Below, one piece after another: positions 44,032 to 59,501 of a DNA stretch of 64,000 nt. Below the pieces are notes generated by a model. The model saw nothing but the letters and a program-made list of their open reading frames with translations, searched no databases and was not told the origin of the DNA. The stretch spans positions 1,860,001 through 1,924,000 of the forward strand of contig AP018697.1 of NCBI GenBank assembly GCA_004001285.1, in the 5' to 3' direction. Origin of the DNA: Arthrobacter sp. MN05-02 (GTDB lineage Bacteria > Actinomycetota > Actinomycetes > Actinomycetales > Micrococcaceae). The translations under genes and the position numbers were made by a program. How positions within the stretch are numbered: position 1 is the stretch's first letter; every line of letters starts with the position of its first letter.

Positions 44032-44876
44032 TCACCCGAGCTCGTCGCGCGTCCGCTCGGCCGCGAAGCGCAGGTTCCCGCCGTCGGGGCCGGCGGCCAG
44101 GATGGCACGGCTCGACGTCGGGAGCACGAACGGCAGGGCCGTCCCGAAGGCGGAGGCGAGTTCCTCCGGCCCCGCGCCCTGGGCGCCCACCCCGGGCGCG
44201 AGGATCGGGCCGTTGAGAGAGGCCAGGTCGAGGCCGAGCCGGTGCGCCGCGTCGCCGATGGTCGCCCCGACGACGAGCCCGACGGATCCGGGGCCGGTCC
44301 CGACGTTCTCGGCCGCGGCGGCACGGGCGATGGACCGCGCCACGGACTCTTCCCCGCCGGCGTGCTGCACGGAGCGGCCCTCCGGGTTCGAGGTCAGCGC
44401 GAGGACGAAGACGCCGCGGCCCGTGGCCGCCGCGAGGTCGAGCGCGGGACGGAGCGACTCGAAGCCCAAGTAAGTAGGGGTTGAGCGTGACGGCATCGGC
44501 GGCGAGGGGCCGGCCCTCCCCCAGCCACGCCTCCGCGTACGCCTGCATGGTCGAGCCGATGTCGCCGCGCTTCGCGTCGGCGATGGTCAGGACGTCGGCC
44601 TCCGCTGCGCGCAGCAGGAGCGTCTCGAGGACGGCCAGCCCGCGAGCCCCGTGCCGCTCGTACAGGGCCACCTGGGGTTTCACGGCTGCCGCGACGGGCC
44701 CGACGGCGTCGAGCACCGCGAGCGAGAACCGCTCGAGGTCCGCGGGCGAGTCGTCCAGTCCCCAGGCGCCCAGCAGGGCGGGGTGGGGGTCGATCCCGAC
44801 GCACAGGCTGCCCTTCGCCTCGCGGGCCGCCGCGAGGCGCTCCCCGAAGGGGGCACGGGACGCGGCGGCACCCGCC

Positions 44877-44887
<11 letters not shown>
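44032..44887 (-). pseudogene. pyrF: Orotidine 5'-phosphate decarboxylase, interrupted by a 4-nt duplication
   Basis: Last step of UMP synthesis. ATG 44887 overlaps the end of carB by 11 nt. The N-terminal half has LCVGIDPHP and the catalytic TIADAKRGDIGST. The frame breaks inside VTLNPYL: AAGT is present twice in tandem (44468-44475, + strand), and removing one copy gives NPYLGFESLRPALDLA and a 283-residue type-2 PyrF ending at 44032. Unlike the other breaks in this window, this is not a homopolymer or GC-tract slip, so it could be a real mutation (uracil auxotrophy) or an assembly fault. Confidence 0.9.
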
Positions 44888-48184
<3,297 letters not shown>

Positions 48185-48185
<1 letters not shown>

Positions 48186-49534
48186 CAGTTCTCTTCCTGC
48201 GTGGTGCTGCTCTGTTCTGCGGGGCTGTGCCGGGGCTGCGTGCCCGTCACCTTGGATCCGTGGGTGCCGAGTTCTGCGGCGGCCGCACGCGCCAGCGCCT
48301 CCGACTCGGAGGGGGCATCGAGGGCCGAGGCCGCGCGGGCGTCGCCCGAGCCTCCGCGTTCCTTCTCGGCCTGCATGAGGTCGAGAAACCGGTCGAAGAG
48401 GTAGGCGGAGTCGTGGGGACCCGCTGCCGCCTCGGGGTGGTACTGGACGGAGAACGCGGGCAGGTCCAGGCACGCGAGGCCCTCGACGACGTCGTCGTTC
48501 AGGTTGACGTGGCTCACCTCGACGCGGCCGTAACGGCCGGCGGGTGCCTCCACGGGTCCCTCGAGCGGCGCGTCGACCGCGAAGCCGTGGTTGTGCGAGG
48601 TGATCTCCACCTTGCCGGTGCGGCGGTCCAGGACCGGCTGGTTGATGCCGCGGTGGCCGTAGCGGAGCTTGTACGTGCCGAAGCCGAGCGCGCGTCCGAG
48701 GATCTGGTTGCCGAAGCAGATCCCGAAGAACGGCATCCGCTCGTCGAGCACGCGCCGGAGGAGCTCCACCTGCGCGTCGGCCGTGGCAGGATCACCCGGG
48801 CCGTTGGACAGGAAGACGCCGTCGGGCCGCGCGGCCGCGATGTCGTCGAAGGTCGCCCCGGCCGGCAGGACGACGGTGCGCACGCCGCGCTGGGCGAAGT
48901 GCTTGGGCGTCATGGCCTTGATGCCGAGGTCCAGCGCCGCGATCGTCGCCACCGTCTCCCCGGTCCAGCCGTGGTCGGCGGGCTCGACGACGTACGCGGC
49001 GTCGATGCTGACCTCGTCGGCCAGGCGCGCGCCCGCCATGGACGGCTGGGCGACGACCTTCTCGAGCAGCCGGCCCTCCGACTGCGCGGCGTCCTCACCG
49101 GAGAAGATCCCGGCACGCATGGCGCCGCGCTCGCGCAGGTGGCGGGTGATGGCGCGCGTGTCGACGCCCTCGATGCCGACGACGCCCTGCTCGCGCAGCT
49201 GGTCGTCGAGGCTCTGCTCGGAGCGCCAGTTCGACGGGCGCCGTGCGGCGTCGCGGATGATGTAGCCGGCCACCCAGATCCGCCGGGACTCGGCGTCATC
49301 GGCGTTGACCCCGGTGTTGCCGATGTGGGGGGCCGTCTGGACCACCAGCTGGCGCGCGTAGGAGGGGTCGGTGATGGTCTCCTGGTAACCGGTCATGCCG
49401 GTGGCGAAGACGGCCTCGCCGAGGGCTGTGCCCTCGGCGCCGTAGGCGCGGCCGCGGAAGGTCCGCCCGTCCTCGAGGACGAGCACCGCGGGTGCCTTCC
49501 GATGGACCGGTGCCTTGGATTGGACGGTGCTCAC
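48185..49534 (-). CDS. carA: Carbamoyl-phosphate synthase small subunit
   Basis: 449-residue glutaminase subunit. N-terminal CPSase domain, then a class I amidotransferase domain with the Cys nucleophile in [12 protein letters not shown] and the His-Glu pair in [14 protein letters not shown] start 49534 overlaps the stop of the preceding gene once that gene's frame is repaired. About 65 residues follow the amidotransferase domain (from around 387), rich in Ala, Ser, Glu and Gln; this tail is longer than in most CarA proteins, which end near 370-390. Confidence 0.96.
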
Positions 49535-50078
49535 AGCTGTTCCCTGCCTTCGGGGTCGGTGGAGTTCGGTGGTGTGTCGTAGCGGGGGGTTCGGCCGGCA
49601 CGAGTGCCGCGACGGCGGCGACCAGCTGGGCCTTGGAGGTGGCATGACGGGTACGGAAGCCCGTATCCACCCGATCGGCGCCGAGGCGCCACGTGATCAC
49701 GACGAGGCCCTCCTTCTCGACGAACTTGCCGGTCATGCCGCTGGCGAGCTGGACCGACGCGAGGTCTGTGCGGGGGATGTACACGGTGCGCGCACCCGTG
49801 CGCGTGATCAGGACACCGGCCGCGTGCACGGTGGCGACGGCGTTGCCGCGCAAACCCAGTCCGTGCACCGCGATGCGGTCGAGCCAGTCCCCCGCCGTCG
49901 TCGTCGCGACGTACTGGCCCTCGGCCTCGTAGAGTGCGGGGCCGGGATCGGCGGGAGCATCCGGGGGTTCGGCGACGTCCGCCTGGCGACGGAGCCGGTT
50001 GCGCCAGCCGAGGGCCATCAGGGCCACGACGACGAGGATGATGCCGACGGCGAGGGCCACCCACCCTAGATACTCCAT
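49531..50078 (-). pseudogene. Membrane-anchored protein between pyrC and carA, frame interrupted
   Basis: ATG 50078 ([18 protein letters not shown]) starts with one transmembrane helix (about 5-25), then a basic stretch and a soluble PH-like domain (GDWLDRIAVHGLGLRGNAVA to [15 protein letters not shown]). A small membrane protein is found at this place in other actinobacterial pyr operons, including mycobacteria; function unknown. A six-base G run on the + strand (49584-49589) breaks the frame after LVPAEP. Adding one base gives an end ...PEGREQL whose TGA overlaps the carA GTG by 4 nt, which strongly supports the repair. The start overlaps pyrC by 13 nt. Confidence 0.8.
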
Positions 50079-51439
50079 GCCGGCGCCTCCTGGCTGGTCG
50101 CGGGTCCCGCGGACCGCCGGGGCGTCGCCAGGCGTCCGTCGAGCACCGTGGGATGGCCGCCGTAGAACGTCGCCCGCACGCTGCCGGGCAGCTCGAGGCC
50201 GCGGAAGGGGCTGTTGCGGCCCTTCGTGGCCATGGTCGCCGGATCGACCGTCCACCGCGCGGCGGGATCGACGAGGATCAGGTTCGCCGGCTCACCGGCC
50301 GCCAGGGGACGGCCCTGGTGGGCGAGGCGGCCGATCCGGGCCGGGGTGACGGACGTGACCCGGGCGAAGCCCTCCCAGTCGAGCAGGCCGGTCTCCACCA
50401 TGGTGTGCTGCACCACGGACAGGGCGGTCTCGAGGCCGGTCATGCCCATCGCGGCCTGGGCCCACTCGCACTCCTTGTGCTCGCTCGGGTGCGGGGCGTG
50501 GTCCGTACCGACGACATCGATGGTGCCGTCGGCGAGGGCGCCCCGCAGGGCGTGGACGTCCTCCGAGGTGCGCAGCGGCGGGTTGACCTTGTAGACGGGG
50601 TCGTAGCTGCGGACGAGTTCGTCGGTGAGGAGCAGGTGGTGCGGCGTGACCTCGGCAGTGACGTCGATGCCGCGGGCCTTGGCCCAGCGGATGATCTCGA
50701 CCGACCCCGCGGTGGACACGTGGCAGACGTGCAGCCGCGACCCGACGTGCTGGGCGAGCAGGACGTCGCGGGCGATGATGCTCTCCTCCGCGACCGCGGG
50801 CCACCCGGTGAGTCCGAGGACCGCCGAGACGTCGCCCTCGTTCATCTGGGCGCCCTCGGTGAGCCGCGGCTCCTGGGCGTGCTGTGCGATGACGCCGTCG
50901 AAGGCCTTGACGTACTCGAGCGCCCGGCGCATGAGCACCGGATCGGAGACGCAGATGCCGTCGTCGGAGAAGACCCGGACCGACGCACGGGACTCCGCCA
51001 TCGCCCCGAGTTCCGCGAGCCGTTCCCCACCGAGGCCCACGGTCACCGCACCCACCGGGCGGACCTCGACCCAGCCCGAGGCGAGGCCGAGGCGGTACAC
51101 CTGTTCCACGACGCCCGCGGTGTCGGCCACGGGCGAGCTGTTGGCCATGGCATGGACCGCCGTGAATCCGCCCAGCGCGGCGGCGCGCGATCCGGTCTCG
51201 ACGGTCTCGGAGTCCTCCCGGCCCGGCTCGCGGAGGTGCGTGTGGAGGTCCACCATGCCGGGCAGGGCGACGAGGCCCTCGGCGTCGATGGTGACCGCGG
51301 CCGTCGAGGCGTCCTCGGCCGCGGACGGCCCGACGGCGGCGAGGACGCCGTCGCGGACCAGGAGGTCCTGCGGGGCGCCGCCCGAGATCGAGGCGCCCAC
51401 GATGAGGTGCTCGGGCAGGGTGCTGGTGTTCGTCGTCAC
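50066..51439 (-). CDS. pyrC: Dihydroorotase
   Basis: 457-residue class I dihydroorotase, forming dihydroorotate from carbamoyl aspartate. The metal site is [10 protein letters not shown], with [16 protein letters not shown] and GTDHAPHP following. GTG start 51439 overlaps the pyrB stop by 4 nt (GTGA). Its end overlaps the next gene by 13 nt. Third gene of the pyrR-led operon. Confidence 0.96.
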   Translation of the reverse strand: MTTNTSTLPEHLIVGASISGGAPQDLLVRDGVLAAVGPSAAEDASTAAVTIDAEGLVALPGMVDLHTHLREPGREDSETVETGSRAAALGGFTAVHAMANSSPVADTAGVVEQVYRLGLASGWVEVRPVGAVTVGLGGERLAELGAMAESRASVRVFSDDGICVSDPVLMRRALEYVKAFDGVIAQHAQEPRLTEGAQMNEGDVSAVLGLTGWPAVAEESIIARDVLLAQHVGSRLHVCHVSTAGSVEIIRWAKARGIDVTAEVTPHHLLLTDELVRSYDPVYKVNPPLRTSEDVHALRGALADGTIDVVGTDHAPHPSEHKECEWAQAAMGMTGLETALSVVQHTMVETGLLDWEGFARVTSVTPARIGRLAHQGRPLAAGEPANLILVDPAARWTVDPATMATKGRNSPFRGLELPGSVRATFYGGHPTVLDGRLATPRRSAGPATSQEAPAWSI

Positions 51440-52464
51440 TTGATGCGGCCTTCCGGCGTCGTGGCGGGCGGTTCGTCGTGCATCTCGCCGTCCTGCTCGT
51501 CGTGGTGGTCGCCCGAGAGCAGCAGGTAGAGCGCGGCCATGCGCACGGACACGCCGTTGCGAACCTGGGCGAGGACCGTGGAGCGGGGCGAGTCGGCCGC
51601 GGCGGAGGAGATCTCGAGCCCGCGGTTCATGGGCCCGGGGTGCATGATGACGGTGTCGTGCAGGCCCATCGTGTCGAGCAGCGCCAGGCGCCCGTCGTCG
51701 AAGCCCCAGCGCCGCGAGTACTCGCGTGTGGACGGGAAGAACGCGGCGCTCATGCGCTCCGCCTGCAGGCGGAGCATCATGACGGCGTCGGGACGCTGCG
51801 CGAGGGCGTCGTCGAGGTTGTAGTACACCGTGCAGGGCCAGGATCCGATCCCGACGGGCAGCAGCGTGGGCGGGCCCGCGAGCAGGACCTCCGCACCCAG
51901 GGTGGTCAGGAGCCACACGTTGGAGCGGGCCACCCGGGAGTGGAGGACGTCACCGACGATCAGGACCTTCATCCCGGCGAGCGTGGTGCCCGCCGACGGG
52001 CCGTCGCCGATCCGCGCCCAATGCCGCCGGAGCGTGAACGCATCGAGGAGTGCCTGCGTGGGGTGTTCGTGGGTCCCGTCGCCGGCATTGACCACGGCCG
52101 CATCGATCCAGCCCGATGCTGCGAGGCGCGCCGGCGCCCCGGAGGCCGGGTGGCGGATGACGACGGCGTCGGCGCTCATCGCCTCCAGGGTCTGGGCCGT
52201 GTCCTTCAGGGATTCCCCTTTGGACACCGAGGAGCCCTTCGCCGCGAAGTTGATGACGTCCGCGGACAGGCGCTTCGCCGCGGCCTCGAAGGAGATGCGC
52301 GTGCGCGTTGAGTCCTCGAAGAAGAGGTTCACCACGGTGCGTCCGCGCAGGGCCGGGAGCTTCTTGATCTCCCGCTCCCCCACGGCCGACATCTCCTCGG
52401 CGACGTCCAGCAGGCGCAGGGCGTTCCTCGCGGAGAGGTCCTGCGTGCTGAGCAGATGCTTCAC
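51436..52464 (-). CDS. pyrB: Aspartate carbamoyltransferase catalytic subunit
   Basis: 342-residue transcarbamoylase making carbamoyl aspartate. The carbamoyl-phosphate motif [13 protein letters not shown] and [12 protein letters not shown] are intact; the aspartate domain follows. A His/Glu-rich tail ([13 protein letters not shown]) extends past the usual end. ATG 52464 overlaps the pyrR stop by 4 nt. No pyrI regulatory-chain gene is present, as usual in actinobacteria. Confidence 0.96.
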   Translation of the reverse strand: MKHLLSTQDLSARNALRLLDVAEEMSAVGEREIKKLPALRGRTVVNLFFEDSTRTRISFEAAAKRLSADVINFAAKGSSVSKGESLKDTAQTLEAMSADAVVIRHPASGAPARLAASGWIDAAVVNAGDGTHEHPTQALLDAFTLRRHWARIGDGPSAGTTLAGMKVLIVGDVLHSRVARSNVWLLTTLGAEVLLAGPPTLLPVGIGSWPCTVYYNLDDALAQRPDAVMMLRLQAERMSAAFFPSTREYSRRWGFDDGRLALLDTMGLHDTVIMHPGPMNRGLEISSAAADSPRSTVLAQVRNGVSVRMAALYLLLSGDHHDEQDGEMHDEPPATTPEGRIK

Positions 52465-53048
52465 GCGCGGTCCTCGATGACGACCTCGTTCACCGCGGAA
52501 CCGCCGATCAGGTCGATCTCCGCGAGGTGGACCCGCACGCGCTCGCGGGACGACGTCGGGAGGTTCTTCCCGACGTGGTCGGCGCGGATGGGCAGTTCCC
52601 GGTGCCCGCGGTCCACGAGGACCGCCAGGCGCACGATGCGCGGGCGTCCGAGGTCCGCGAGGGCGTCGAGGGCGGCGCGGATGGTGCGCCCCGAGTACAG
52701 GACGTCGTCGACCAGCACCACGACCTTGTCGTCGATGCCCGACGGCGGCAGCTGGGTGGCGAGCGGCGAGCGGGTCGGATTGCGCTGGAGGTCGTCGCGG
52801 TACATCGTGACGTCGAGCTGTCCCGTGATGAGGTCCGCGTCGACGGACGGATCGACGGCCGCGATCTTCTGGGCGAGCCGCTGCGCCAGCGGGAAGCCCC
52901 TGCGCGGGATGCCGAGGAGGACGAGATCACGCGGCCCCTTGTTCGCCTCGAGGATCTCGTGGGCGATGCGCGTGAGAGCACGGTCGATGTCTGCTTCTGC
53001 GAGAACGACGCGCTTGTGGATGCCGGTTTCCGAGGCAGGCACGTTCAT
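52461..53048 (-). CDS. pyrR: Bifunctional pyr operon regulator PyrR / uracil phosphoribosyltransferase
   Basis: 195-residue phosphoribosyltransferase-fold protein that binds pyr mRNA in the presence of UMP. The PRPP site is [22 protein letters not shown] 53048 has GGAGG upstream. A PyrR-type RNA hairpin lies 14 nt before the start, overlapping the ribosome-binding region, so PyrR probably represses translation of its own operon as described in mycobacteria. First of seven pyr genes. Confidence 0.96.
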   Translation of the reverse strand: MNVPASETGIHKRVVLAEADIDRALTRIAHEILEANKGPRDLVLLGIPRRGFPLAQRLAQKIAAVDPSVDADLITGQLDVTMYRDDLQRNPTRSPLATQLPPSGIDDKVVVLVDDVLYSGRTIRAALDALADLGRPRIVRLAVLVDRGHRELPIRADHVGKNLPTSSRERVRVHLAEIDLIGGSAVNEVVIEDRA

Positions 53049-53062
53049 AACACGCTTCCTCC

Positions 53063-53084
53063 TTCCCCGCCTCACCGGACGGAA
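53063..53084 (-). promoter_or_regulatory. PyrR-binding hairpin at the pyrR ribosome-binding site
   Basis: In the mRNA sense the loop reads GTCCGGTGAGGC, matching the PyrR consensus ARUCCNGNGAGGYU at nearly every fixed position, closed by TTCC/GGAA and CCG/CGG pairs. The 3' side runs straight into GGAAGGAGG, the pyrR Shine-Dalgarno sequence. No terminator lies between it and pyrR, so control is probably translational. Confidence 0.75.
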
Positions 53085-53132
53085 TTTAAAGGCTGGTTGC
53101 ACCGTCAAAACTATCACAGCGCCGCTTGCCCC

Positions 53133-53138
53133 TAGGGT
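53133..53138 (+). promoter_or_regulatory. -10 box of a leaderless PrsW-family mRNA
   Basis: TAGGGT exactly 6 nt before ATG 53145; no Shine-Dalgarno sequence in between. Confidence 0.45.
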
Positions 53139-53144
53139 TGCATC

Positions 53145-54455
53145 ATGGCGAGAGACGATTCCGGAGCAGGCGCGGGCGGCCCGCGGTGGACCGGTGCCGG
53201 GGGCGTGGGCCACCACCCCGACGGCCACCACCAGCCGCGGCAGCAGCCGCAGCAGCACCAGGGCTGGTGGGGCGAGACCACGGTGCGGCACCACCGCCCG
53301 GCGCCCGCCCGCACCGCAGGACACCCCTTCCAGCCGGTCTGGAACCAGGCTCCCCCGCGCCGCCACGGCGTGCTCAACGTGGTCCTCGTGATCGTCGCGG
53401 CCCTGGTCGTGGCAGGCGTCCTGCTCCTGCTCTCCCTGTCGCTGGGTCCGTCCGCGTTCCTCCTGTGCGGCATCCTCGCCCTCGTGCCGCTGGGCATCTG
53501 CCTGCTCGGGCTGCGCTGGATCGACCGATGGGATCCCGAACCGCGCGGCGCCCTGCTCTTCGCGTTCCTCTGGGGCGCCGGCACCTCCGTCGTCGTGACG
53601 CTGCTGCTCGGCACCTACGTCGTGGAACTGCTGGTCAGCGCGCTCGGCACCACCTCGCCGGAGGTGATCGGGCCGGTACTCCAGGCGCCGCTGGTCGAGG
53701 AGTTCGCCAAGGGCCTCGGCGTGCTGATCCTCGTCTATACGCGCCGGAGCCATTTCGACGGCCCCGTGGACGGCATCGTCTACGCCGGGACGGTCGCGGC
53801 GGGCTTCGCGTTCACGGAGAACATCCTGTACTTCGGTTCCGCGGTCGTCGAGTCGGGGAACGCCGGCGCGCTGGTGGGCGTCTTCATCCTGCGCGGCCTG
53901 TTCTCGCCCTTCGCGCACGTGATGTTCACCTCGCTCCTCGGCTTCGTCCTCGGGTTCGCGCTGAGCCGTGGCGGTGGGAACGCCCGGATCCTCGGGGCCT
54001 TCGTCCTCGGACTCCTCCCGGCCATCGCGGGGCACATGCTGTGGAACGGCGGCACCCTCGTGCTCTTCAACGACTTCTTCCTGTTCTACCTCGTGGTGCA
54101 GGTGCCGCTGTTCCTGGCCGCGGTGATCTCCGTCGTCCTCCTGCGTCGCTCCGAGCGCCGCCTGACCGAGGCGCGGCTCGGCGACTACGCCCGGGCAGGC
54201 TGGTTCACCCCCGAGGAGGTCCGGATGCTGGCGACGCGCCCGGGCCGGTCGCAGGCGCTCGCGTGGGCGCAGTCCGTCGGGGCCGAGCAGGACATGCGGG
54301 CGTTCATCCGCACCGGCTCGCGCATCGCCTACACGCGGCAGCGCATGCTGGGCGGACGGCGCGACGCCGACTACGCCGTCGAGGAGCGCAGGCTCCTGGA
54401 CGACGCCACGCAGCGGCGCGCGCGGATCTTCCAGCTGGCATCGGCCGCCCGCTGA
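53145..54455 (+). CDS. PrsW-family intramembrane metalloprotease
   Basis: 436 residues. A hydrophilic N-terminus (about 1-75), rich in His, Gln and Pro, precedes about eight transmembrane helices. The PrsW motifs are present: [26 protein letters not shown] and GHMLWN, which hold the presumed metal and catalytic residues. PrsW cleaves an anti-sigma factor in Bacillus; the target here is unknown. ATG 53145 is supported by TAGGGT 6 nt upstream. It is divergent from pyrR and convergent with nusB. Confidence 0.92.
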   Translation: MARDDSGAGAGGPRWTGAGGVGHHPDGHHQPRQQPQQHQGWWGETTVRHHRPAPARTAGHPFQPVWNQAPPRRHGVLNVVLVIVAALVVAGVLLLLSLSLGPSAFLLCGILALVPLGICLLGLRWIDRWDPEPRGALLFAFLWGAGTSVVVTLLLGTYVVELLVSALGTTSPEVIGPVLQAPLVEEFAKGLGVLILVYTRRSHFDGPVDGIVYAGTVAAGFAFTENILYFGSAVVESGNAGALVGVFILRGLFSPFAHVMFTSLLGFVLGFALSRGGGNARILGAFVLGLLPAIAGHMLWNGGTLVLFNDFFLFYLVVQVPLFLAAVISVVLLRRSERRLTEARLGDYARAGWFTPEEVRMLATRPGRSQALAWAQSVGAEQDMRAFIRTGSRIAYTRQRMLGGRRDADYAVEERRLLDDATQRRARIFQLASAAR

Positions 54456-54499
54456 GGCGCGCCCGCAGCTCCCCCGCACCGCTGGTCCGGGCCTCAGAC

Positions 54500-54550
54500 G
54501 CGGGAAGCTCCCGTCGACGGCCCGGAGGGCGGCCGGCGGGAGCTTCCCGT
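54500..54550. terminator. Strong bidirectional terminator hairpin
   Basis: 12-bp perfect arms GGGAAGCTCCCG and CGGGAGCTTCCC, extendable by two pairs, 23-nt loop, between convergent PrsW and nusB genes. No U-tract on either side. Confidence 0.7.
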
Positions 54551-54591
54551 GGCGGATGGCTCCGGATCTCGGAGGATCCGTAGGGGCGAAG

Positions 54592-55002
54592 CTACGCGAG
54601 GAGGGTCGGCTTGAGCTGCTGCAGCCGGCCGAGGAGGCCGTTGACGAACTTCGGCGACTCGTCGGTGGAGAGGACCTTGGCGAGCTCCACGGCCTCGCTC
54701 ACGACGACTCCGTCGGGGACGTCGTCGTTGTACAGCAGTTCCCAGCTGCCGATCCGGAGGATCATGAGGTCGACCGCGGGCATGCGGTCGAGCGTCCAGC
54801 CCTGGGAGTAGGTGCTGAGGAACTCGTCGATCTGCTCCTGGTGCTCGAGGACGCCCTCGACGATGTCCACCGTGTAGTCGGCGATGACCATGTCCGTCTT
54901 CTCGCGGCGTGCGCGGATGACCTCGAGGGCAGGCATCTCGCGCTGCGTCGACTCGAAGAGGATGTCGAGGGCCCGGCGTCGGGCCTTACTGCGGGCGCTC
55001 AC
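54592..55002 (-). CDS. nusB: Transcription antitermination factor NusB
   Basis: 136-residue helical RNA-binding protein; with NusE it binds boxA in rRNA operons. It begins [19 protein letters not shown] and has the [27 protein letters not shown] C-terminal helix (given in part: [19 protein letters not shown]). ATG 55002 overlaps the efp stop by 4 nt. Confidence 0.96.
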   Translation of the reverse strand: MSARSKARRRALDILFESTQREMPALEVIRARREKTDMVIADYTVDIVEGVLEHQEQIDEFLSTYSQGWTLDRMPAVDLMILRIGSWELLYNDDVPDGVVVSEAVELAKVLSTDESPKFVNGLLGRLQQLKPTLLA

Positions 55003-55562
55003 TCGTTGACGCGTCCCAGGTACTCGCCGGTCCGGGTGTCGACCTTGACCTTGGTGCCGTTGCCCAGGAACAGCGGGACCTGGATCTCGTGGCCGGTCTC
55101 GACCGTCGCGGGCTTGGTGCCGCCGGTCGAGCGGTCGCCCTGCAGGCCCGGCTCGGTGTAGGTGATCTCCAGCGTGACGGACGCGGGGAGCTCGACGTAG
55201 AGCGGCGAGCCCTCGTGCATGGCGATGGTGGCCATCTGGCTCTCGAGCATGAAGTTCGCGGCGTTGCCGACCACCTTCCCGGGCACGGTGATCTGGTCGT
55301 AGTCCGTGGTGTCCATGAAGACGAAGTCCTCGCCGTCCTTGTACAGGTACTGGTAGTCGCGGCGGTCCACGGTGGCCGTCTCGATCTTCAGGCCTGCGTT
55401 GAAGGTCTTGTCGACCACCTTGCCGGAGAGGATGTTGCGGAGCTTGGTGCGGACGAATGCTCCACCCTTGCCGGGCTTGACGTGCTGGAACTCGAGGACG
55501 TTCCAGAGGTTGCCCTCGAGCTTCAGCACAGTGCCGTTCTTGATGTCGTTCGTGGTCGCCAC
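54999..55562 (-). CDS. efp: Elongation factor P
   Basis: 187-residue tRNA-shaped factor that relieves ribosome stalling at polyproline. Three beta domains; the tip loop is [10 protein letters not shown] with Lys32 in the position modified in other bacteria. No modifying-enzyme gene is nearby. GTG start 55562. It follows the aroB terminator, so efp-nusB probably has its own promoter in the 143-nt gap. Confidence 0.97.
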   Translation of the reverse strand: MATTNDIKNGTVLKLEGNLWNVLEFQHVKPGKGGAFVRTKLRNILSGKVVDKTFNAGLKIETATVDRRDYQYLYKDGEDFVFMDTTDYDQITVPGKVVGNAANFMLESQMATIAMHEGSPLYVELPASVTLEITYTEPGLQGDRSTGGTKPATVETGHEIQVPLFLGNGTKVKVDTRTGEYLGRVNE

Positions 55563-55675
55563 AGATTCACTTTCGTCGGTTTCGCGGATGGATGGGCCGG
55601 CCGAGGCACAGCGGGCGCGCGGAGTCGCGCCAAAAGTCCAGGGACCAGTCTACCCCGCGCGGCGCGACGGGCTCC

Positions 55676-55698
55676 CGAACGGTGCGGAGCACCGTTCG
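55676..55698 (-). terminator. aroB terminator
   Basis: 10-bp perfect stem (CGAACGGTGC / GCACCGTTCG) with a 3-nt loop, 7 nt after the aroB stop. No U-tract. It ends the ruvX-mltG-aro operon before efp. Confidence 0.65.
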
Positions 55699-55705
55699 CT
55701 GCCTG

Positions 55706-57376
<1,671 letters not shown>

Positions 57377-57377
<1 letters not shown>

Positions 57378-58585
57378 CACACGCCGGCGGAGTCCAGGAA
57401 CTCCGGGATGTTCTCGAGGTAGCTGCGCAGGTTGCGGGCCGTCTCCGCGAGGGAGTCGCCGCCGAACTTCTCGGTGACCGCCTCGGCCAGCACCAGCGCG
57501 GTCATGGCCTCGGCGACCACTCCGGCCGCGGGCACCGCGCACACGTCCGAGCGCTGGTGATGGGCCCGGGCAGCGGCGCCCGTGCTGACGTCCACCGTGC
57601 GCAGGGCGCGCGGGACCGTGGCGATCGGCTTCATGGCGGCGCGGACGCGGAGTACGTCCCCGATGCTCATGCCACCCTCGATGCCGCCCGCGCGGTTGCT
57701 GACGCGGACGATCTTGCCGTCCTCGTTCCGGACGATCTCGTCGTGTGCGGCCGTTCCGCGGCGTGCGGCGGTCTCGAACCCGTCGCCCACCTCGACGCCC
57801 TTGATGGCCTGGATCCCCATGAGGGCTGCAGCGAGGCGCGAGTCGAGCCGGCGGTCCCAGTGGACGTAGCTCCCGAGTCCCGGCGGCAGCCCGTAGGCGA
57901 CCACCTCGACGACTCCCCCGAGGGTCTCGCCCTCCTTGTGGGCGGCGTCGACCTCGGCCACCATCGCGTCCGAGGTGTCCCGGTGGAAGCAGCGCAGCGG
58001 GTCGGTGTCGAGCGCGATGACGTCACTCGGACCGGGCAGGGGCGCGTCCTCGGGGACGGACACGGAGGCGATGGACACCGTGTGGCTGACCAGCCGGATG
58101 CCGAGGCCCCCGAGGAACTTCGCGGCCACCGTGCCGAGGGCCACGCGCGTGGCCGTCTCGCGGGCACTCGCGCGCTCGAGGACGGGACGCGCCTCGCCGA
58201 AGCCGTATTTCTGCATGCCTGTGAAGTCCGCGTGCCCCGGCCGGGGCCGCGTGAGGGGTGCGTTGCGGGCCGAGGCGGCGAGTTCGGCGGCGTCCTCCTC
58301 GCCGAGCGGGTCCGCGGACATGATCTTCTCCCACTTGGGCCACTCGGTGTTGGCCACCTCGATGGCCACGGGTCCGCCCTGCGTGAGGCCGTGACGCACG
58401 CCGCCGAGGATGCGCACGGCGTCCTGCTCGAACTTCATGCGGGCACCGCGCCCGTAGCCGAGGCGGCGGCGGGCCAGTGCCTCCTGGATGTCGGTGCTCG
58501 TGATGCCCACTCCCGCGGGCATCCCCTCGATGATCCCGACCACGGCGGGGCCGTGCGATTCTCCTGCCGTCAACCAACGCAACAT
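57377..58585 (-). CDS. aroC: Chorismate synthase
   Basis: 402-residue FMN-dependent enzyme for the last shikimate step. It begins [18 protein letters not shown], the family start, with signatures [14 protein letters not shown] and [15 protein letters not shown] 58585 is preferred; an in-frame ATG at 58594 (MGTMLRW) is also possible. It follows aroE by 32 nt. Confidence 0.96.
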
Positions 58586-58617
58586 GGTTCCCATACTGCC
58601 ATGCAGCACTGCAGGCA

Positions 58618-59501
58618 TCAGTGCCGGGGAGCCCCCACTGCGTCACACATCACGTTTAAGATCGTCGTGCGGTCCTGTCCGGTGTCCGGGAAGAACAGGC
58701 GGACCTGTTCGACGGCCTGGTGGAGCAGCATGTCGAGGCCGGGCACGATCGTGCCGCCAGCGCGCTGCCAGTGTGCTGCCAGGGCGCTGGGCCAGGGGTC
58801 GTAGGCGACGTCGAGCAGGGTACCGTCCGTGCGGAAACCGTCCCGGAGCGGGCAGAGCGCGTCCGCTGCGCGGGGCGGCAGCGTGGAGACGACGACGTCC
58901 GACTCCTCCAGCGCCCGTCCTGCCCCGGCCCAGGGCGCGACCGTCACCCCGATGCCGAGCGAGGCCCCGATCGGCGCGAGCCCGGTGGCCGCCTCCGGCC
59001 GGCGGACGAGCACCGTGACCCCGGTGGCGCCGAGCCGGGCCAGGCCCGCGACGGCTGCGGCGGCGGTACCGCCTCCACCGAGCACGGCGGGCCGCTCGGG
59101 CCGCAGGACGCCGGCGGCCGCCAGGCGTGCGCCACTCCCGCGACGTCGGTGTTGTGCCCGGTGAGGACCCGGTCCGCGCCGTGCCCTTCGACGACGACGG
59201 TGTTCACCACGCCGAGCACCGACGCCGGCTCCGTGGTGTGGTCGACGAGCCGGGCCATACCGCCCTTCAGCGGCATCGTGACGGACAGTCCCCGCCAGTC
59301 GTCGGCACGTCGCACTCCGGCGACGAAGGCGGCGAGGGCCGTTTCAGCGACCTCGATGGCGGTGTAGGAGCAGTCGATCCCCAGGGCCCGGTACGCCGCC
59401 GCGTGGAGCAGCGGCGACTTGGAGTGGCCGATCGGGGAACCGATGACGGCGGCTCGGAGCGTCGAAGGCGCCCCCGCTGCCGCCGGTGCCGCCGTGGGCA
59501 C
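58618..59501 (-). pseudogene. aroE: Shikimate dehydrogenase, frame interrupted
   Basis: Reduces 3-dehydroshikimate with NADPH. GTG start 59501, directly after the mltG stop. The N-terminal substrate domain has IGSPIGHSKSPLLHAAAY and VTMPLKG; HNTDVAGVAHA ends the first frame. The correct continuation LAAAGVLRPERPAVLGGGGTAAAAV, with the nucleotide-binding glycine loop, is in another frame. One missing C at about 59123-59125 (CACGCCTGG for CACGCCCTGG in the coding strand) explains it. About 294 residues when repaired. Confidence 0.9.
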
